A DNA stretch of 64,000 nucleotides from Dioscorea cayenensis subsp. rotundata (GCF_009730915.1 NC_052483.1:558001-622000), one strand, 5' to 3'; shown: positions 33,389-45,776, counted from the stretch's first letter. Numbers and translations are program-made. Notes: generated by a model from the sequence alone, not told the origin.

Positions 33389-35775
33389 ATGGCAACAGTC
33401 GACAAGGGAGGCGAGCTGCAGGGAGAGAGGAAGCGGAAAAAAAGAGGTGGTAAGTACTCATCTCGTCTATGGCGGCCGGGTTGCTTCCGAGTCGCCGCCA
33501 CCGATCCTTCTCCGGCGAAGACTGGCGAAGAGGAGGATGGAGAGCAGCGGAAGCCAAAGCCGAATCATTTGGTGGTCACGGTCAATGGGATCATCGGCAG
33601 GTGCTCGCTCTTTCACCTTCTGATCTACTTTTGGATCTTAAAAGGATCAACTTTTAACTCTCTGTTTGATGATTTTTTTTTTTCTTTATTGATCTGAGAT
33701 TCTTTTTCTTTTTGGGCGATTGGTGTGTGCATATAGTGCTCGGGATTGGAGATATGCTGCAAAACATTTTGTAAAAAGATATCCTGAAGATGTTCTTGTG
33801 CACTGTAAGTGATTTTTTCTTTCATGGATTGAGAGAAGTGCAAAACTCTTTCTCAGGATCTTTGTTATTATGAGAAATTACACACACACACCCCCCAAAA
33901 AAAAAAAAAAGGTTTTTTTTGTTTGTTTGTGTGTTTGTTTTAGATTTTTTCATGAATAGGTTTTTTTTAGATTTCTCTGTTGATTTAGCAATTTTGCACA
34001 TCTTGTCAATTCTCAGGCAGTGAATGTAATTGCGCAAAATTAACGCTTGATGGTATTGATGTAATGGGAGAAAGATTAGCCATGGAGGTGCATACTGAGA
34101 GATCTCCTCTCCTGTTAATATCCTCTTCTTATACCTTTATGGACTTGTTTGATCATCTATAATGGATGTCTCATCAATGTTTAGGTATTATCAGTTGTTG
34201 AAAGGAGACCAGAGCTACAGAAGATCTCATTCGTAGGTCATTCTCTTGGTGGCTTGATAACAAGATATGCTATTGGTTTATTATTTAAACCGAGTGTTCA
34301 GAGAAGTTCTTCAGAGGAAACTGAGGCTATGGAATCTATGTCTGAATGCTTGGAACAAGATGCTAAAGCTAAAATTGCTGGCTTGGAGCCTATGAATTTC
34401 ATAACATTTGCCACACCTCACCTTGGTTCAAGATGGCACAAGCAGGTAGTTTACCAGAGTTGTTAGTAATTAATTCGGTCATGTGAAATTGCCTATAATT
34501 CTCTTCTGTAATGTGGTAGTTCTTTTGGAATATTTCATTTTATTTTCTATGACATGGCTTTCATTTTTATTTTTCCCCTTTCGACAGATTCCAATTCTTT
34601 GTGGATCACCTGCGCTTGAAAGAATGTCATATAAAATTTCCTCAATAGCTGGAAAAACTGGTAATCACCTCTTCCTCAAAGATAAAAAGGATGGAAAACC
34701 TCCTCTTCTCCTTCAGATGGTCACTGACAACAGAGGCATCCCGTTCATGTAACTCTCCCTCTGTTTCCTTCTCTTGTTTCTATGTTGAGATACTAGCGTT
34801 AACTTTGCAACAGGAGAGTTGATCCTTCTTTTTTAATTTTGCAGGTCTGCTTTGCAGTCTTTCAAGCGTCGTGTTGCTTATTCAAATGTTTGTTCTGATT
34901 GTATCCTGTTCATGAAACTAGTCATTTAGAAGACCTTCGCCATAAAATTTCAGTTATTTCCTGACAATTCTTTATATCTCAATTAGTTTGAGTTAACTCA
35001 ATTTAGTCATTGTTGGTTGGAGAACATCGTGCATTCGATTTCAGCATGAGCTTCCAAAGGTGATACTTTCGATCAGAGGAACTTCCCAAGTTACAACTTT
35101 TCATCCAACTCACGTCATCGAACATCTTCCCTTTTCAGCGTGAAAATTTTACGAAAAACGAGAAGTATAAGCATGTGGTTAATGAGGAGAAACCGGAAAA
35201 CCTGACTCGAGCAGCATGAAGGTTTTTTAGAGATTGATTTCTCTCAACCGATTAATGCTAATAAAATGGAAGGTAACCCTGTCCTCCAATACTTCTAATC
35301 TTTTATTTGCAACAAATTCATTTCCAGTTTCACATTGATGATGTTGTGTCTCCTTGTCTTCGTAATTTATAGAATTGATGATCAAAGGCTTGAAGAGAGT
35401 TCCTTGGGAGAGAGTAGATGTAAGCTTCCGCAAAAGTAAACAGAGAATATTTGCTCACATTACCATACAGGCATGTTTCTAAACCATTATACTTCAGCGT
35501 ATTCATCTTATTGTGCATTACTAGCAGTGGTAATTGTAATTGAAACTGTGACAGTAGAAAGTTGTGCACTTGAAAGCTCACATTCACAACCCATTATGTT
35601 TACTTCCAAAAAGTTTTTTGAACATTGAGAACTTGTTCTTTTGCTCTTCCTCTGAAATTTCCCATTGAACATTGAGAACTAATAAATAGTTGGCTCTTTG
35701 CAGGTGAATACCTATGCCATAAATTCGGCCGGTGCAGATGTGATCTTCCACATGATCGACAATTTTCTTCTATGA
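33389..35775 (+). CDS. DUF676 alpha/beta-hydrolase (putative serine esterase/lipase), frameshifted in exon 8
   Basis: Exons 33389-33600, 33737-33804, 34017-34087, 34185-34445, 34588-34748, 34845-34900 and 35007-35059 join in frame to 294 codons. The DUF676 fold begins at HLVVTVNGIIG. The nucleophile elbow is FVGHSLGG, and ATPHLGSRWHKQ and GWRTSCIRFQHELPK follow. Family knowledge: these are putative serine lipases or esterases; substrates are mostly unknown. Exon 8 (35139-35221) begins well (NEKYKHVVNEEKPENL) but then meets TGA at 35217-35219. One base fewer near 35200-35210 would restore the frame into exon 9 (35373-35470, LMIKGLKRVPWERVDVSF) and exon 10 (35704-35775, GADVIFHMIDNFLL, stop). 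The exon 9 donor is GC rather than GT. The gene is either mutated or mis-assembled. The start follows a CT microsatellite leader. Confidence 0.85.
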
Positions 35776-36693
35776 CCAATTTTTCTTGTTTTCTCATCCT
35801 CAAGTATGAAAATATGCTTAAGAAATATTAAAGAAATCCATAAACCGCCAATCTCCACATTTGGAGAGTGAGAGTCATGTTGGAGGAAATGCCTCCAACA
35901 GTGATTTTTTATTTTTTATTTTTTTTCTTGGAGGTCTGTAAAATGTAATATATATTGGCATATATCTACCATTGTTCTTGTACAAAATTACATGACATTT
36001 AAATGTGTCAGTGAATTATATATGTATCAGTTAAACATTTCATGAACTTTGATATTCCTGGAAAGTTACACTGCAGTCAATGCCTTGTAAAAACAGAAAG
36101 CTCCTTGGGCTGCTTCCCCCTATTGTAACATGTTGATTTTGTACTGCCATTTCTTTGTCACAAAATTAATTAGGTTCTTGCTTCTTCAGGCTCTTTTATT
36201 TTACACCCAAATTACATAGTGAAATTAATTATTTAGAATAAATAAATAAATTGCAAACTTGGAATCTAATACTTAATAAGTACTGTAGCTGTTTGTGTTC
36301 CAATATACAATATGTATGTCTGAGAAGAAGCAGTGGAGAATGGTTTGGCGTGTTGGATTGAGACTTCACAAGAGAACCATCACAAGCAAAGGATATAGAA
36401 AGTGAGAGGACACAGAGCTATGAATATGATCTCCATGTCTCTTTGTGGCAAGAATCCCATTCCCACTCTGCCACTAAACCCTTTTCCTATTCCAAGATAT
36501 CTTCTCTCTCTCTCTCTCTCTCTCACTTGAATTCATGCACCTGAACTTATTCTATGCTCTCCTTAAAATTTTGGGACCCCCTTTATACAAATCCTCAGAC
36601 CCTGCTCCAGCTGTTATCTTTCTCTTATCCCCTCCTCTTTGTCAATCATCTCCTTGGTTATTAATCTTCTCTCTGTTTCACTTCCATTTCTTT
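35776..36693. other. Intergenic region and EPFL leader
   Basis: 3' UTR of the DUF676 gene, then spacer, with a CT microsatellite at about 36507-36524 in the probable EPFL promoter or leader. No other gene. Confidence 0.55.
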
Positions 36694-37251
36694 ATGCAAT
36701 CAGTTCAAATGCATGCAAATGCCTTCCTTTCATTGCTACTTCTTTTGACTTATCCTGTTTTGACTACAAGTGAGTTACTTTCAAGTTTCTACTTCTTTTC
36801 TTACTAACTTAACTTTACTTTCTCTAGTCTTGTAACTCTGTTCCATGCATGCCTTTCAGGTAAGCCATTGTCCAAGCTTTTGGAGAATGTCAAGGTGATG
36901 AGACTCTTACTATTTTTTTTTTTATCATTACTAATTATATATGTGTATCATAGTACTGAATGAACTATATATATATATAAATGATAATCTCAGGAGAGAG
37001 AAGAAGAGAAGGCAATGGTAGGAGCTTTGATTGGATCAAGGCCTCCAAGATGTGAAGGGAAATGCAGGTCCTGTGGGCACTGTGAAGCAGTTCAAGTTCC
37101 TCTTGCTCCACAAGACAACAAAAATGGAGTAGGACTTGTTCATCACTTGCACTTCTCCAGAACAATCATCAACTCAAGGTTTGATGATAACTCCAACTAC
37201 AAACCCATGAGCTGGAAATGCAAGTGTGGTACCATAATCCTCAATCCATGA
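36694..37251 (+). CDS. EPIDERMAL PATTERNING FACTOR-like (EPFL) secreted peptide
   Basis: Exons 36694-36769, 36860-36894 and 36994-37251 join in frame to 122 residues. The N-terminus is a signal peptide (FLSLLLLLTYPVL). The mature region begins after an acidic and basic linker and carries GSRPPRCEGKCRSCGHCEAV and, at the end, SWKCKCGTIILNP. The six cysteines are at 57, 61, 64, 67, 113 and 115, with a long loop between the fourth and fifth. Family knowledge: EPF/EPFL peptides are apoplastic ligands of ERECTA-family receptor kinases and TMM, controlling stomatal spacing and organ growth. The loop is long and rich in His/Asn (about 79-104). An upstream in-frame ATG at 36535 exists, but the one at 36694 sits just before the hydrophobic core and gives the usual precursor length. 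The exact EPFL class is not assigned. Confidence 0.92.
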
Positions 37252-37322
37252 GTACACCACCTTCATCATGTCCTCAAGATCACTCTAATTTTCTTTGCAG
37301 TTCATGAATGTCAGGAAAAAAC

Positions 37323-37356
<34 letters not shown>

Positions 37357-39774
37357 TTTTAATGTTTAGTTTGTATGTTAAAATTAAAATATTTTTGTTT
37401 TGTTTGATATCATATGAATGAGGCATTGAAAAGCATCAAAGACATGTCTTGTCTACAGTATCAAAGGATTCAAATGGAAAGATCTCATGTTGCATGTATT
37501 CTGAAAACATAGATTTGCTTAAAAGGGATAGGAAAAACTTTATTCTGGTTTGGTTTTCAATCCAGAAGATCATATTGTGTGTGATGTCTGAAAGGAATTA
37601 AATTGATGAGACATAACATTCATGACATGAAACAGAAAAGAGAAGCCGTCATCAGCCACTTTCAGTATTTGTTCATATTTATTTATTAATACTTAATTAT
37701 TCTCTCTAAATTTACAAGCATGGCCACATAAATTTGAATAATCTAGTAAATAACTAGATTTATACATTGGATGCTTTACTACTACCCGACATATATAGTA
37801 TGACCAAAAAAAAAAAATGGATCTTTAAATAACATGGTGGTCCATATTTTGTTGTTACTAAAAGTTAATAGATACATCTTTACAGTTTAAATAAATATAA
37901 TCATTGGATGTGGGTGAAAAATTTATTGGTTAGGTTTTATTGATTTAGTTTTGAAAAATAAGGAAAATATAGCTGTACTTGGCTAAATATGAAAAACAAT
38001 TAAACAAAGGTGAGACAAGACTCGTTGGAAAAAATAATGATAACAAATTGTTGGTTGTGGGTGTGGGCTAGCAGCTCAATCCCCTTTGTCCCTCGTTGAA
38101 AGTGCGTCAGTTGAACAATTAATCCTTAACTCATACATACACACACCCCTGATATATATAGCGCTTATTATTTTTGTAAAATTAAAAATTGCATGTATCT
38201 ATTTAAAGTGACATATTCAACATCTCACACTACCATCTCTGTGATATATTCAACATGCATCTATTTAAAGTGATATATATATATATATATATACACATAA
38301 TACTCCCTTCATCTCACACTACAAATGTTCATTTTTAAAAAGTTTTCATGTTTTAAATTATTTATCTACATATTAATTTAAAGATTGATTTTCAAATTGA
38401 GTTCTATTAACTTGTTTAAATGCACTATTTTTTATACTACCGTCACTTTGAATGCATAATTTTAATAGATTGATAAATAAATGAACAAGATAAAAAAAAC
38501 AAGTTAAATGTTTATAAAAAATTGGATTTTTTTTTTTAAAAAAAAATTAATAGAAACACTCATGATAAGATGTTAAGAGTAATAAAGATTTATAGCACAT
38601 GCATATGTTCGGGTCATCCATTTACAAATTATTATTCAGATTAATTAATTTTTATGAATTAAAAAAAATTAGTTAAAATTAATTAGTAATCTACAATTTA
38701 TATTCACATTTCATTTTCTTTATTTAAAATATAATTAAGAGAATGTGTGGTTGAAGTATGATTTATTGAAAACTATAGAAATATATTAAATATAAATGAT
38801 AAATTTATTTAAAAAATATTTAATGATTTATAAATTTTTTAAATAATCAAGTAAAAAAACCAAAAATAAATTTTAAAATGACATAAGTAAAAAAGGATCG
38901 GGCAAAGTATTTCAATACATGTCACTAGAATTATTGTTTTCCATCTTTTTAATCAAAATTTTTAGACAACAATATGAATTTTTTAAGTGAACCAAAGCCA
39001 ATTAGCAAAGAGCAGCTTACCTTTTATTAATTTATTTATTTAATGGAAAAAAGAAGACTACTGTGCTGCACGCATTGACCAATCAAAATTCAAAGCCACC
39101 ACCCCCACTTTATTGCCTAAATAAGTAAATATTTGTCTGGTCAGTGGTCACTGGTCAGTGGTCATATCCCGCCGACCACTAACAAAATTTCCACAAAATT
39201 TATAATCTTTTTTTAAAAAAAACATACATGATTATTACATTAACCGAGGATATATATACATATAAAAAAATTTGTGTAAATATCAAAATGGTGTTTATAT
39301 TTTTTTGCTTTTTTCCGTCTTTTTTAGCTTCTCAATATAAAAATCCATCGTTTTTGATATTTCGACATTTTCATCCCTTTAGTTATAAAAATCCGATCTT
39401 TTTGGCTCTGTATTCTTACGTTTTTATCTTTTTTTAGTCCCTCTAATTCATCAATTAAAAGAACCAAAAAAGAAGATTCGTTAATAAGAGTGACCAAAAA
39501 AATAAAAATATGAAAAATATTAGGATAAAAAATGTTGATTTTATATTAAAGAGTCTAAAAATGCGAAAAATACAAAATATATGAATTATTTTGATATTTT
39601 GAAAAAAAAATTATCCAGGAACAATTCATTGGCATGCGAGGGTAGTTACGTCATTTCGTATGTATAACAATACCCGCTGTCCCATCTGTCTTCTTCGTCT
39701 TCTTCTTCGCAATATAATGCTTGTGGTGTTCCCTTGACTGCTTCTGCTCATGACCTGTTCGCTGGAAATCCTCA

Positions 39775-39775
<1 letters not shown>
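37252..39775. other. AT-rich intergenic region
   Basis: It contains a TA microsatellite (about 37335-37356), another near 38276-38291, and at about 38300 a motif (ATACTCCCTTCATCTCACAC) resembling one end of a Stowaway-type MITE, with no matching partner found. No coding exons are recognised. 39650-39775 is probably promoter of the lectin kinase. Confidence 0.5.

Positions 39776-39779
<4 letters not shown>

Positions 39780-39811
<32 letters not shown>
39780..39811 (+). repeat. (GA)n microsatellite in lectin kinase promoter/leader
   Basis: An uninterrupted GA run upstream of a probable 5' UTR exon. A donor-like CTG|GTGCGT at about 39913 and an acceptor-like TTTCAG at about 41411 suggest a long intron in the 5' UTR of the first lectin kinase. 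Confidence 0.6.
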
Positions 39812-39812
<1 letters not shown>

Positions 39813-41476
39813 CAGAGAGTAGTGTGTGTGTGCTAATTGGGCTTCGATCCCTTTAACTTCTCAGCTCTCTTGCAGTCTTGCTCGCTGGTCGGTGTGTCTT
39901 CTCTACTGTACCTGGTGCGTTTTTCGTTCTCCTTTTCTCCTTTTGAAATAAGTTTTGTTCAACCATTGCTTTTTGTCTTTTGCTCATGGTATGATGTTGG
40001 AAATTTAACTATTTGAATGCTTAGAATGTGTTAATGTTGATGATTCCGTTTGGATTGTTCTCAGTTTCCGTTTTTTTTTTATGTGTTTAGCTTAATCACA
40101 TTACAAAGCTACCAACTTTGTTTGCTAGGATTTGTTTCTTTTTTTTTTTTTGCTTTGTTTTGTATTTAAGCATTTGCAGACTTGTAGTTGTTCTAAAAGG
40201 TTCTGTATCTGGATCTTGCTGAATAATAAAAAAATAATGCTAAAGCAATCCAAAATGCACACTTGGTTCTGGTGAACTAGTGATAATCTCATAGATTGCC
40301 AAACTATCATTTTCTTGCTTGTTGTCTGACTCTTGACCCAACACACTCTTCCAAGAATTGCTAGCAAATTATGCTTGCCAAACTAGTCCTCTTGTCTCAT
40401 TCAACCTTGCTGCCCAACGGTTTTAGTTCATGTGGCTTCAAGGATGCCAACGGTTTTAGCTTGTGTAGCACGGCAGCTTTCACATCTAATGGCCCCATGA
40501 AGCTGAATAATTTAAAAAAATGAAAGGGTTGTGCATTCTTCTTTGTGACTGATTCAAACTTTTAGTTTATTGTGACAATCACACCACACAAGGGTTCTAA
40601 TTTACAATAAACAGATGTCCTCTTCATAAGATTACAAAGGGGAATGAATGCATGAACATCACTTTTCAAATACATCCCTAGAGTGAAAGACACACCCATA
40701 TATCAACAAGTGTTTTCAAAATTACTCGACCTTAAAAATGCCTTTTATGTATCTGCAGGTGTTTTAAGCATTCCTTTCGTTGAAGAGGTTCAATTTCCCA
40801 CGTCTGTTAACCATTGGTTTGGTCTGTCACATGCTTCATTCGCTCTTTCTCTATTAAAAGCTTTGTCCGTAGCTTTTCTCAATAAATCGTTAAGCCAACT
40901 TGTTCTAGATGCTAGACATGCATGCTCAATTGGCTTCCATCCTCCTGTGTTAGTTGTGTATCTGGAGCTCCAAATCAGCTTCTTTACTCATTAATACTCT
41001 GAGAGAGTTGGCCTACTAATACAGTTTACAGCTTCCATTCTGTTGCAACAGAGGCTTTTTTCACATAGCATTTATGTCTTGATCGTGGGGTGTCCAATGT
41101 GTGTCCTGCCATTTCCCACATTATCAAGATCATGTTTCTGTTTAGATGCTATTGATGGAACTGAACGCGAAATTGCGACATTTGCCTTTGTCATTTTTGG
41201 TGCTTATAAATACTTAGCGAGTTGATTACCCTCTTTGTATTCTAAACATACCACCCCTAAAGAGATGGCGATGTTTGAAAATTGAAGTAGCCTCTAGTTT
41301 GTAGGCAGTCAGTACTCTCTTCAGTGCTAGTTCTAGTTTGTATCTTATCATTGAAATTTCTTCTAGGTTTCTACATGTTCTCATGCTGACTTGTCCATGC
41401 AAATAATTTCAGTGAGAAACAATAGAGCTGCAAAGAAGATAACAAACCTTTATCAAAGACTCCAAACTTATGCAAG

Positions 41477-43371
41477 ATGGTTTTGAAAATTTTCACCTGG
41501 GTACTCCTTTTGAAGCTAGCATTCTCAGCAAATGATGGTTTTACTTATAATGGATTCAACAGTGCTAACCTCAGTCTGGATGGTCTGGCAGCATTATCAT
41601 CTGATGGCCTACTGAAACTGACCAATGTTAGCAAGCATGCCCAGGGCCATGCCTTCTTCTCTCTTCCGCTGCAGTTCAAAAAATCCCCTGCTGATAGTGT
41701 CATCTCATTCTCTACCACTTTTGTCTTTGCCATTGTACCCGAGTACCCGACATTTGGTGGAGCTGGGTTTACTTTTGTTCTCTCTCCTTCAAAGGACATG
41801 TCCCACGCTTTGCCAAATTATTTCCTTGGCCTCTTCAATATGACCAACAATGGAAAGCCATATAATCATATCTTAGCAGTTGAATTTGACACATCACACA
41901 GCCCTGAAGCACATGACATTGACAATAACCATGTTGGCATTGACATCAATGGTTTGATATCTAACCAGTCAGCGCCTGCAGCATTTAAATCTGATGCTGA
42001 TGGTCAGTTTAAGAATCTAAGCCTTTCAAGTGGGAAGCCAATTCAAGTATGGATAGAATATGATGGTATAGATATGCAGCTTAATGTGACTTTATCTCCT
42101 CTCTGGATGCCTAAACCCAAGGGTGCTCTCTTATCTTTACCCATTAATCTCTCTAGCATAATTTTGGACCATATGTATGTGGGTTTCTCTGCGTCAACAG
42201 GAATAGCATATTCATACTATTATATTCTTGGTTGGAGCTTTAAGATGTATGGGGAAGTTCCTGAGCTTAATCTATCAAGCCTGCCTTCCCTCCCTCAACC
42301 TTTGACATCATTTGAGAAATCAAAGGCTCTATCAATATGGCTACCAATATTTCTTTCAATTCTTGTGCTGGTGACTGCTGCCATTCTGAAGCTAATAATG
42401 ATGAGGAAGAAAAAGTTCTCAGAGCTACAAGAGGACTGGGAGCTAGATTTGGGTTCGAATAGATTTTCTTATAAGCAACTCTACAAGGCAACAGGAGGTT
42501 TTAAGGATAAGTATCTCCTAGGGGCCGGTGGTTTTGGCAGGGTTTATAGGGGAGTATTACCAGCTTCTAAAGTTGAAGTTGCAGTCAAGAGAATCTCCCA
42601 TGAATCAAGACAAGGTGTGAGGGAGTTTGTGGCAGAGATTGCAAGCCTTGGCAAGCTTCGGCACCGGAACTTGGTTCAGCTGTTGGGGTACTGCAGACGC
42701 AAGGGAGAACTACTCTTAGTTTATGAGTACATGCCAAACGGAAGCCTTGATAATAATCTATTTGGTGAAGGCAGGCAAGCTCTTAATTGGGGTCAGAGGT
42801 TTCACATAATCAAGGGTGTGGCCTCTGGTCTCCAGTACTTTGCACGAAGACTGGGACCAAGTTGTGATTCATAGGGACATTAAGGCCAGCAATGTGTTGC
42901 TTGACAGTGAAATGAATGGGAGGTTAAGTGATTTTGGACTTGCTAAATTATATGATCATGGTTCTGCACCTCAAACCACTAATGTGGTTGGAACTTTCGG
43001 TTTTCTTGCACCTGAACTTGCTAGAACTAGTAAAGTCACAACCAGCAGTGATGTATTTGCTTTTGGAGCTTTTCTGCTTGAGGTTGCTTGTGGGAGGAGG
43101 GCCATAGACACAAATAAACAAGAGATTGAACAAGTTTTGGTAGATTGGGTGTTTGCAAACTGGAGGATGGGAAAGCTGTTTGAGATGAAGGACCCAAGAT
43201 TAGGAGAGGACTATGTGGAGGAGGAATTAGTTTTGGTTTTGAAACTTGGATTGCTTTGTTCTCATCCTTTCGCCCTCAGCCAGGCCAAGCATGAGACAAA
43301 TTACACAGTTCCTAAATGGAGATGTGCCTCTTCCCCCTCTGTTTCCTGATCAACCTACATGTTGGTCATAG
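41477..43371 (+). pseudogene. L-type lectin receptor kinase 1, two frameshifts
   Basis: The ATG at 41477 opens a signal peptide (ILKIFTWVLL-like, MVLKIFTWVLLLKLAFSA), a legume-lectin domain (FTYNGFNSANLSLDG to YILGWSFKMYG), a membrane helix (WLPIFLSILVLVTAAILKLI) and a kinase start (LLGAGGFGRVYRG, VAVKRI). After VASGLQY an extra T in the run 42839-42841 shifts the frame and ends the protein at 465 residues. The kinase resumes in another frame with [21 protein letters not shown] and [10 protein letters not shown] second extra base near 43280-43281 shifts it again. Beyond that the ancestral frame reads SRPSMRQ and stops at 43371. Family knowledge: lectin receptor kinases perceive extracellular signals at the plasma membrane. 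As written the product lacks most of its kinase. Sequencing error is a real alternative, since the rest is well conserved. Confidence 0.88.
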
Positions 43372-43766
43372 TGAAGTAGAAATGGTAAAAGTTGTTGGAT
43401 TTGGAGTTTGCGGTATTATGGCTGTCTGCTTAGCTCTCATATAAGTTGTTCTTCATGATAAATTAGGACCTTTTCTGTTATTTATTTTTTATTTCGAAAG
43501 AAAAAACCTCTTCTTCCATTGTGAGCCTACCTAGTTTGTCTAAACATGCATTGCATTCAAATGGTTCCAGTATTATCTGAAATTTTACATCTGCCTATTT
43601 AGGAGTCTGTTCATAAATTGCAAATCCTTTTATTGGTTCACTTGTTCTGCTCATTGATCATCATTCCTTTTTGTCTTTCAGTTTCCAAATGCAAATTGTC
43701 AGTCTGGCAAGCTGAATCTGCATTATTCTCTAAAGGAGTTATCTGTTAGAGCAACCAATTAACAAG
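43372..43766. other. Spacer between the two lectin kinases
   Basis: 3' UTR of the first gene and promoter of the second. No other gene is seen. Confidence 0.6.
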
Positions 43767-45776
43767 ATGACATTTTGGCTTCTGAGAGTTGTACTCCTGC
43801 GGCTTCTGTTTGCACAGATCACAGTCTCACTGGCAGAGTACGAGTTCACTTTTAATGGTTTCCATGGTGCTAATCTCAGCATTGATGGCATCACAAGCTT
43901 CTCGCAGGACGGGCTTTTGCAACTCACCAATGGAACCCGTCAAACCAAGGGCCAGGCCTTCTATCCTTCCCCATTTCGCTTCAAGATGTCTCAATCTGCT
44001 ACTGCCCGCACCTTCTCCACCACTTTTGTATTCGCAGTCATCTCCCAGTATCCCAATATCAGCAGCTATGGCTTCACCTTCTGCATCTCTCCAACCAAAG
44101 AGCTGGATGGAGAGTCAACCCACTATATGGGCTTCCTAAACTCGACAAACAATAATGTCAAATCAAACCACATCATTGGCGTAGAGTTTGATTCTTTCCT
44201 AACACCGGAGTTCCAAGACATCAATGACAACCATGTTGGCATTGATGTCCATAGCATGACTTCTGTCAGCTTTCATACGACAGGCTACTATGCAGGTGAT
44301 ACTAATGCAACCTTTCAGAACTTGAGCCTCAACAGTGGCCAGGCAATGCAAGTATGGGTAGAATATGACGGAAAAACATCACAACTCAATGTGACATTAG
44401 CTCCATTCGGAGTGCCAATGCCTGACCTCCCTCTCCTTTCATCGAAGATTGATCTCTCCAAACAGATATCAGAGGACATGTATGTAGGCTTCACTGCATC
44501 TGAAGGTGATATTCTTACCACCCATTGCATTCTTGGTTGGAGCTTTAAGATGGATGGGCATGCTTCTGCTCTTGATCTTGCCAAATTGCCTTCACTCCCT
44601 CTCAGCAATGATAATAAGAAGAAATCCACAGCTTGGAGAATTTGGCTGCCTATATCTGTACCTCTGCTCTTGTTGACAGCAGCCATCATCATCAGTTATG
44701 TAGTGGCAAGGAGAATCAAATTTGCGGAGCTGCGTGAGGAATGGGAGCAAGAGTATGGTCCTCACCGTTTCTCATATAAAGAGCTCTTCCAAGCAACAGA
44801 TGGCTTTAAAGACAAACAGTGTCTTGGGTTTGGAGGCTTTGGCAGTGTCTACAAAGGAGTCCTGCCAACTTCTAAAACAGAAGTTGCAGTAAAACGTGTC
44901 TCCCATGATTCAAGGCAGGGAATCAGGGAATTTGTTGCAGAGATTGTCAGCCTCGGCCAGCTCCGGCACCGGAACTTAGTTAATCTATTGGGCTACTGCC
45001 GGCGTAAGGGGGAAATGCTCTTAGTATACGACTTCATGCCTAATGGCAGTCTAGACAAGTATCTATTCAGGCAGACAACACCTTGTCTGGACTGGAAACA
45101 GAGGTTCAAAATCATCAAAGGAGTGGCTTCAGGACTGCTCTACTTGCATGAGGAATGGGTGAAGGTGGTAATTCACAGAGACATTAAGGCTGGTAATGTG
45201 TTGCTGGATAGTGAATTCAATGCAAGACTTGGGGACTTTGGGCTTGCTAGATTATACAATCACGGGACTGATTTTCAGACGACGCATGTCATGGGGACGA
45301 TGGGGTATCTAGCTCCAGAGCTTGCAAGGAGAGGCAAAGCCACAACAAGCAGTGATGTATATGCATTTGGAATGTTCCTTCTTGAAGTTGCATGTGGCCG
45401 GAGACCAATAGAACTGAAAGTAGATGGAGATGGTGAGGATGTGTTTTTAGTTGAGTGGGTGTTGGATAGTTGGAGAAACGGTGACATTCTTTGTACCAGT
45501 GATGACAGGCTAGATAAACAGTATGTCGTCGAAGAGATGGAGCTGGTGCTGAAGCTGGGATTGCTCTGTTGCCACCCTATGGCCACTTCCAGGCCAAGCA
45601 TGAGGCAGGCCATGCAGTATCTTAATAAGGATTTCCCATTACCTGAATTTACACCATTTTCATTGACTGCTGATTTATTGGGCTCATATGCAGGGGAAGG
45701 CTTTGATGAGTACATGATATCTTGTCCATCTTCAATGGCTCCTACAACTGTTTCACTTTTATCTGAAGGTCGTTAA
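43767..45776 (+). CDS. L-type lectin receptor kinase 2, intact
   Basis: A single exon of 669 residues. There is an N-terminal signal peptide (about 1-23, LLRVVLLRLLFAQITVSLA). The legume-lectin domain (about 25-275) starts FTFNGFHGANLSIDG and holds EFDSFLTPEFQDINDNHVGI. The transmembrane helix is at about 291-314 (IWLPISVPLLLLTAAIIISY). The cytoplasmic kinase (about 345-620) has the glycine loop LGFGGFGSVYKG, VAVKRV, the catalytic loop [21 protein letters not shown], and APELARRGKATTSSDVYAFG. All catalytic residues are present, and it is an RD kinase. Its closeness to lectin kinase 1, 400 bases upstream, shows a tandem duplication. The resemblance is to the LecRK-IV group of plants. The single-exon structure is typical of the family. 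Confidence 0.96.
   Translation: MTFWLLRVVLLRLLFAQITVSLAEYEFTFNGFHGANLSIDGITSFSQDGLLQLTNGTRQTKGQAFYPSPFRFKMSQSATARTFSTTFVFAVISQYPNISSYGFTFCISPTKELDGESTHYMGFLNSTNNNVKSNHIIGVEFDSFLTPEFQDINDNHVGIDVHSMTSVSFHTTGYYAGDTNATFQNLSLNSGQAMQVWVEYDGKTSQLNVTLAPFGVPMPDLPLLSSKIDLSKQISEDMYVGFTASEGDILTTHCILGWSFKMDGHASALDLAKLPSLPLSNDNKKKSTAWRIWLPISVPLLLLTAAIIISYVVARRIKFAELREEWEQEYGPHRFSYKELFQATDGFKDKQCLGFGGFGSVYKGVLPTSKTEVAVKRVSHDSRQGIREFVAEIVSLGQLRHRNLVNLLGYCRRKGEMLLVYDFMPNGSLDKYLFRQTTPCLDWKQRFKIIKGVASGLLYLHEEWVKVVIHRDIKAGNVLLDSEFNARLGDFGLARLYNHGTDFQTTHVMGTMGYLAPELARRGKATTSSDVYAFGMFLLEVACGRRPIELKVDGDGEDVFLVEWVLDSWRNGDILCTSDDRLDKQYVVEEMELVLKLGLLCCHPMATSRPSMRQAMQYLNKDFPLPEFTPFSLTADLLGSYAGEGFDEYMISCPSSMAPTTVSLLSEGR

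Noticed and set aside
38290-38340. Stowaway-like terminal motif ATACTCCCTTCATCTC
   Set aside because: No matching inverted end or TA duplication was found nearby, so a complete MITE cannot be claimed.
39138-39165. GGTCAGTGGTCACTGGTCAGTGGTCA as a regulatory element cluster
   Set aside because: It is a short tandem repeat in an AT-rich spacer with no nearby promoter evidence.
40683-41225. Open frames between the lectin kinase leader and its ATG
   Set aside because: They have no known motif and lie in a probable 5' UTR intron.
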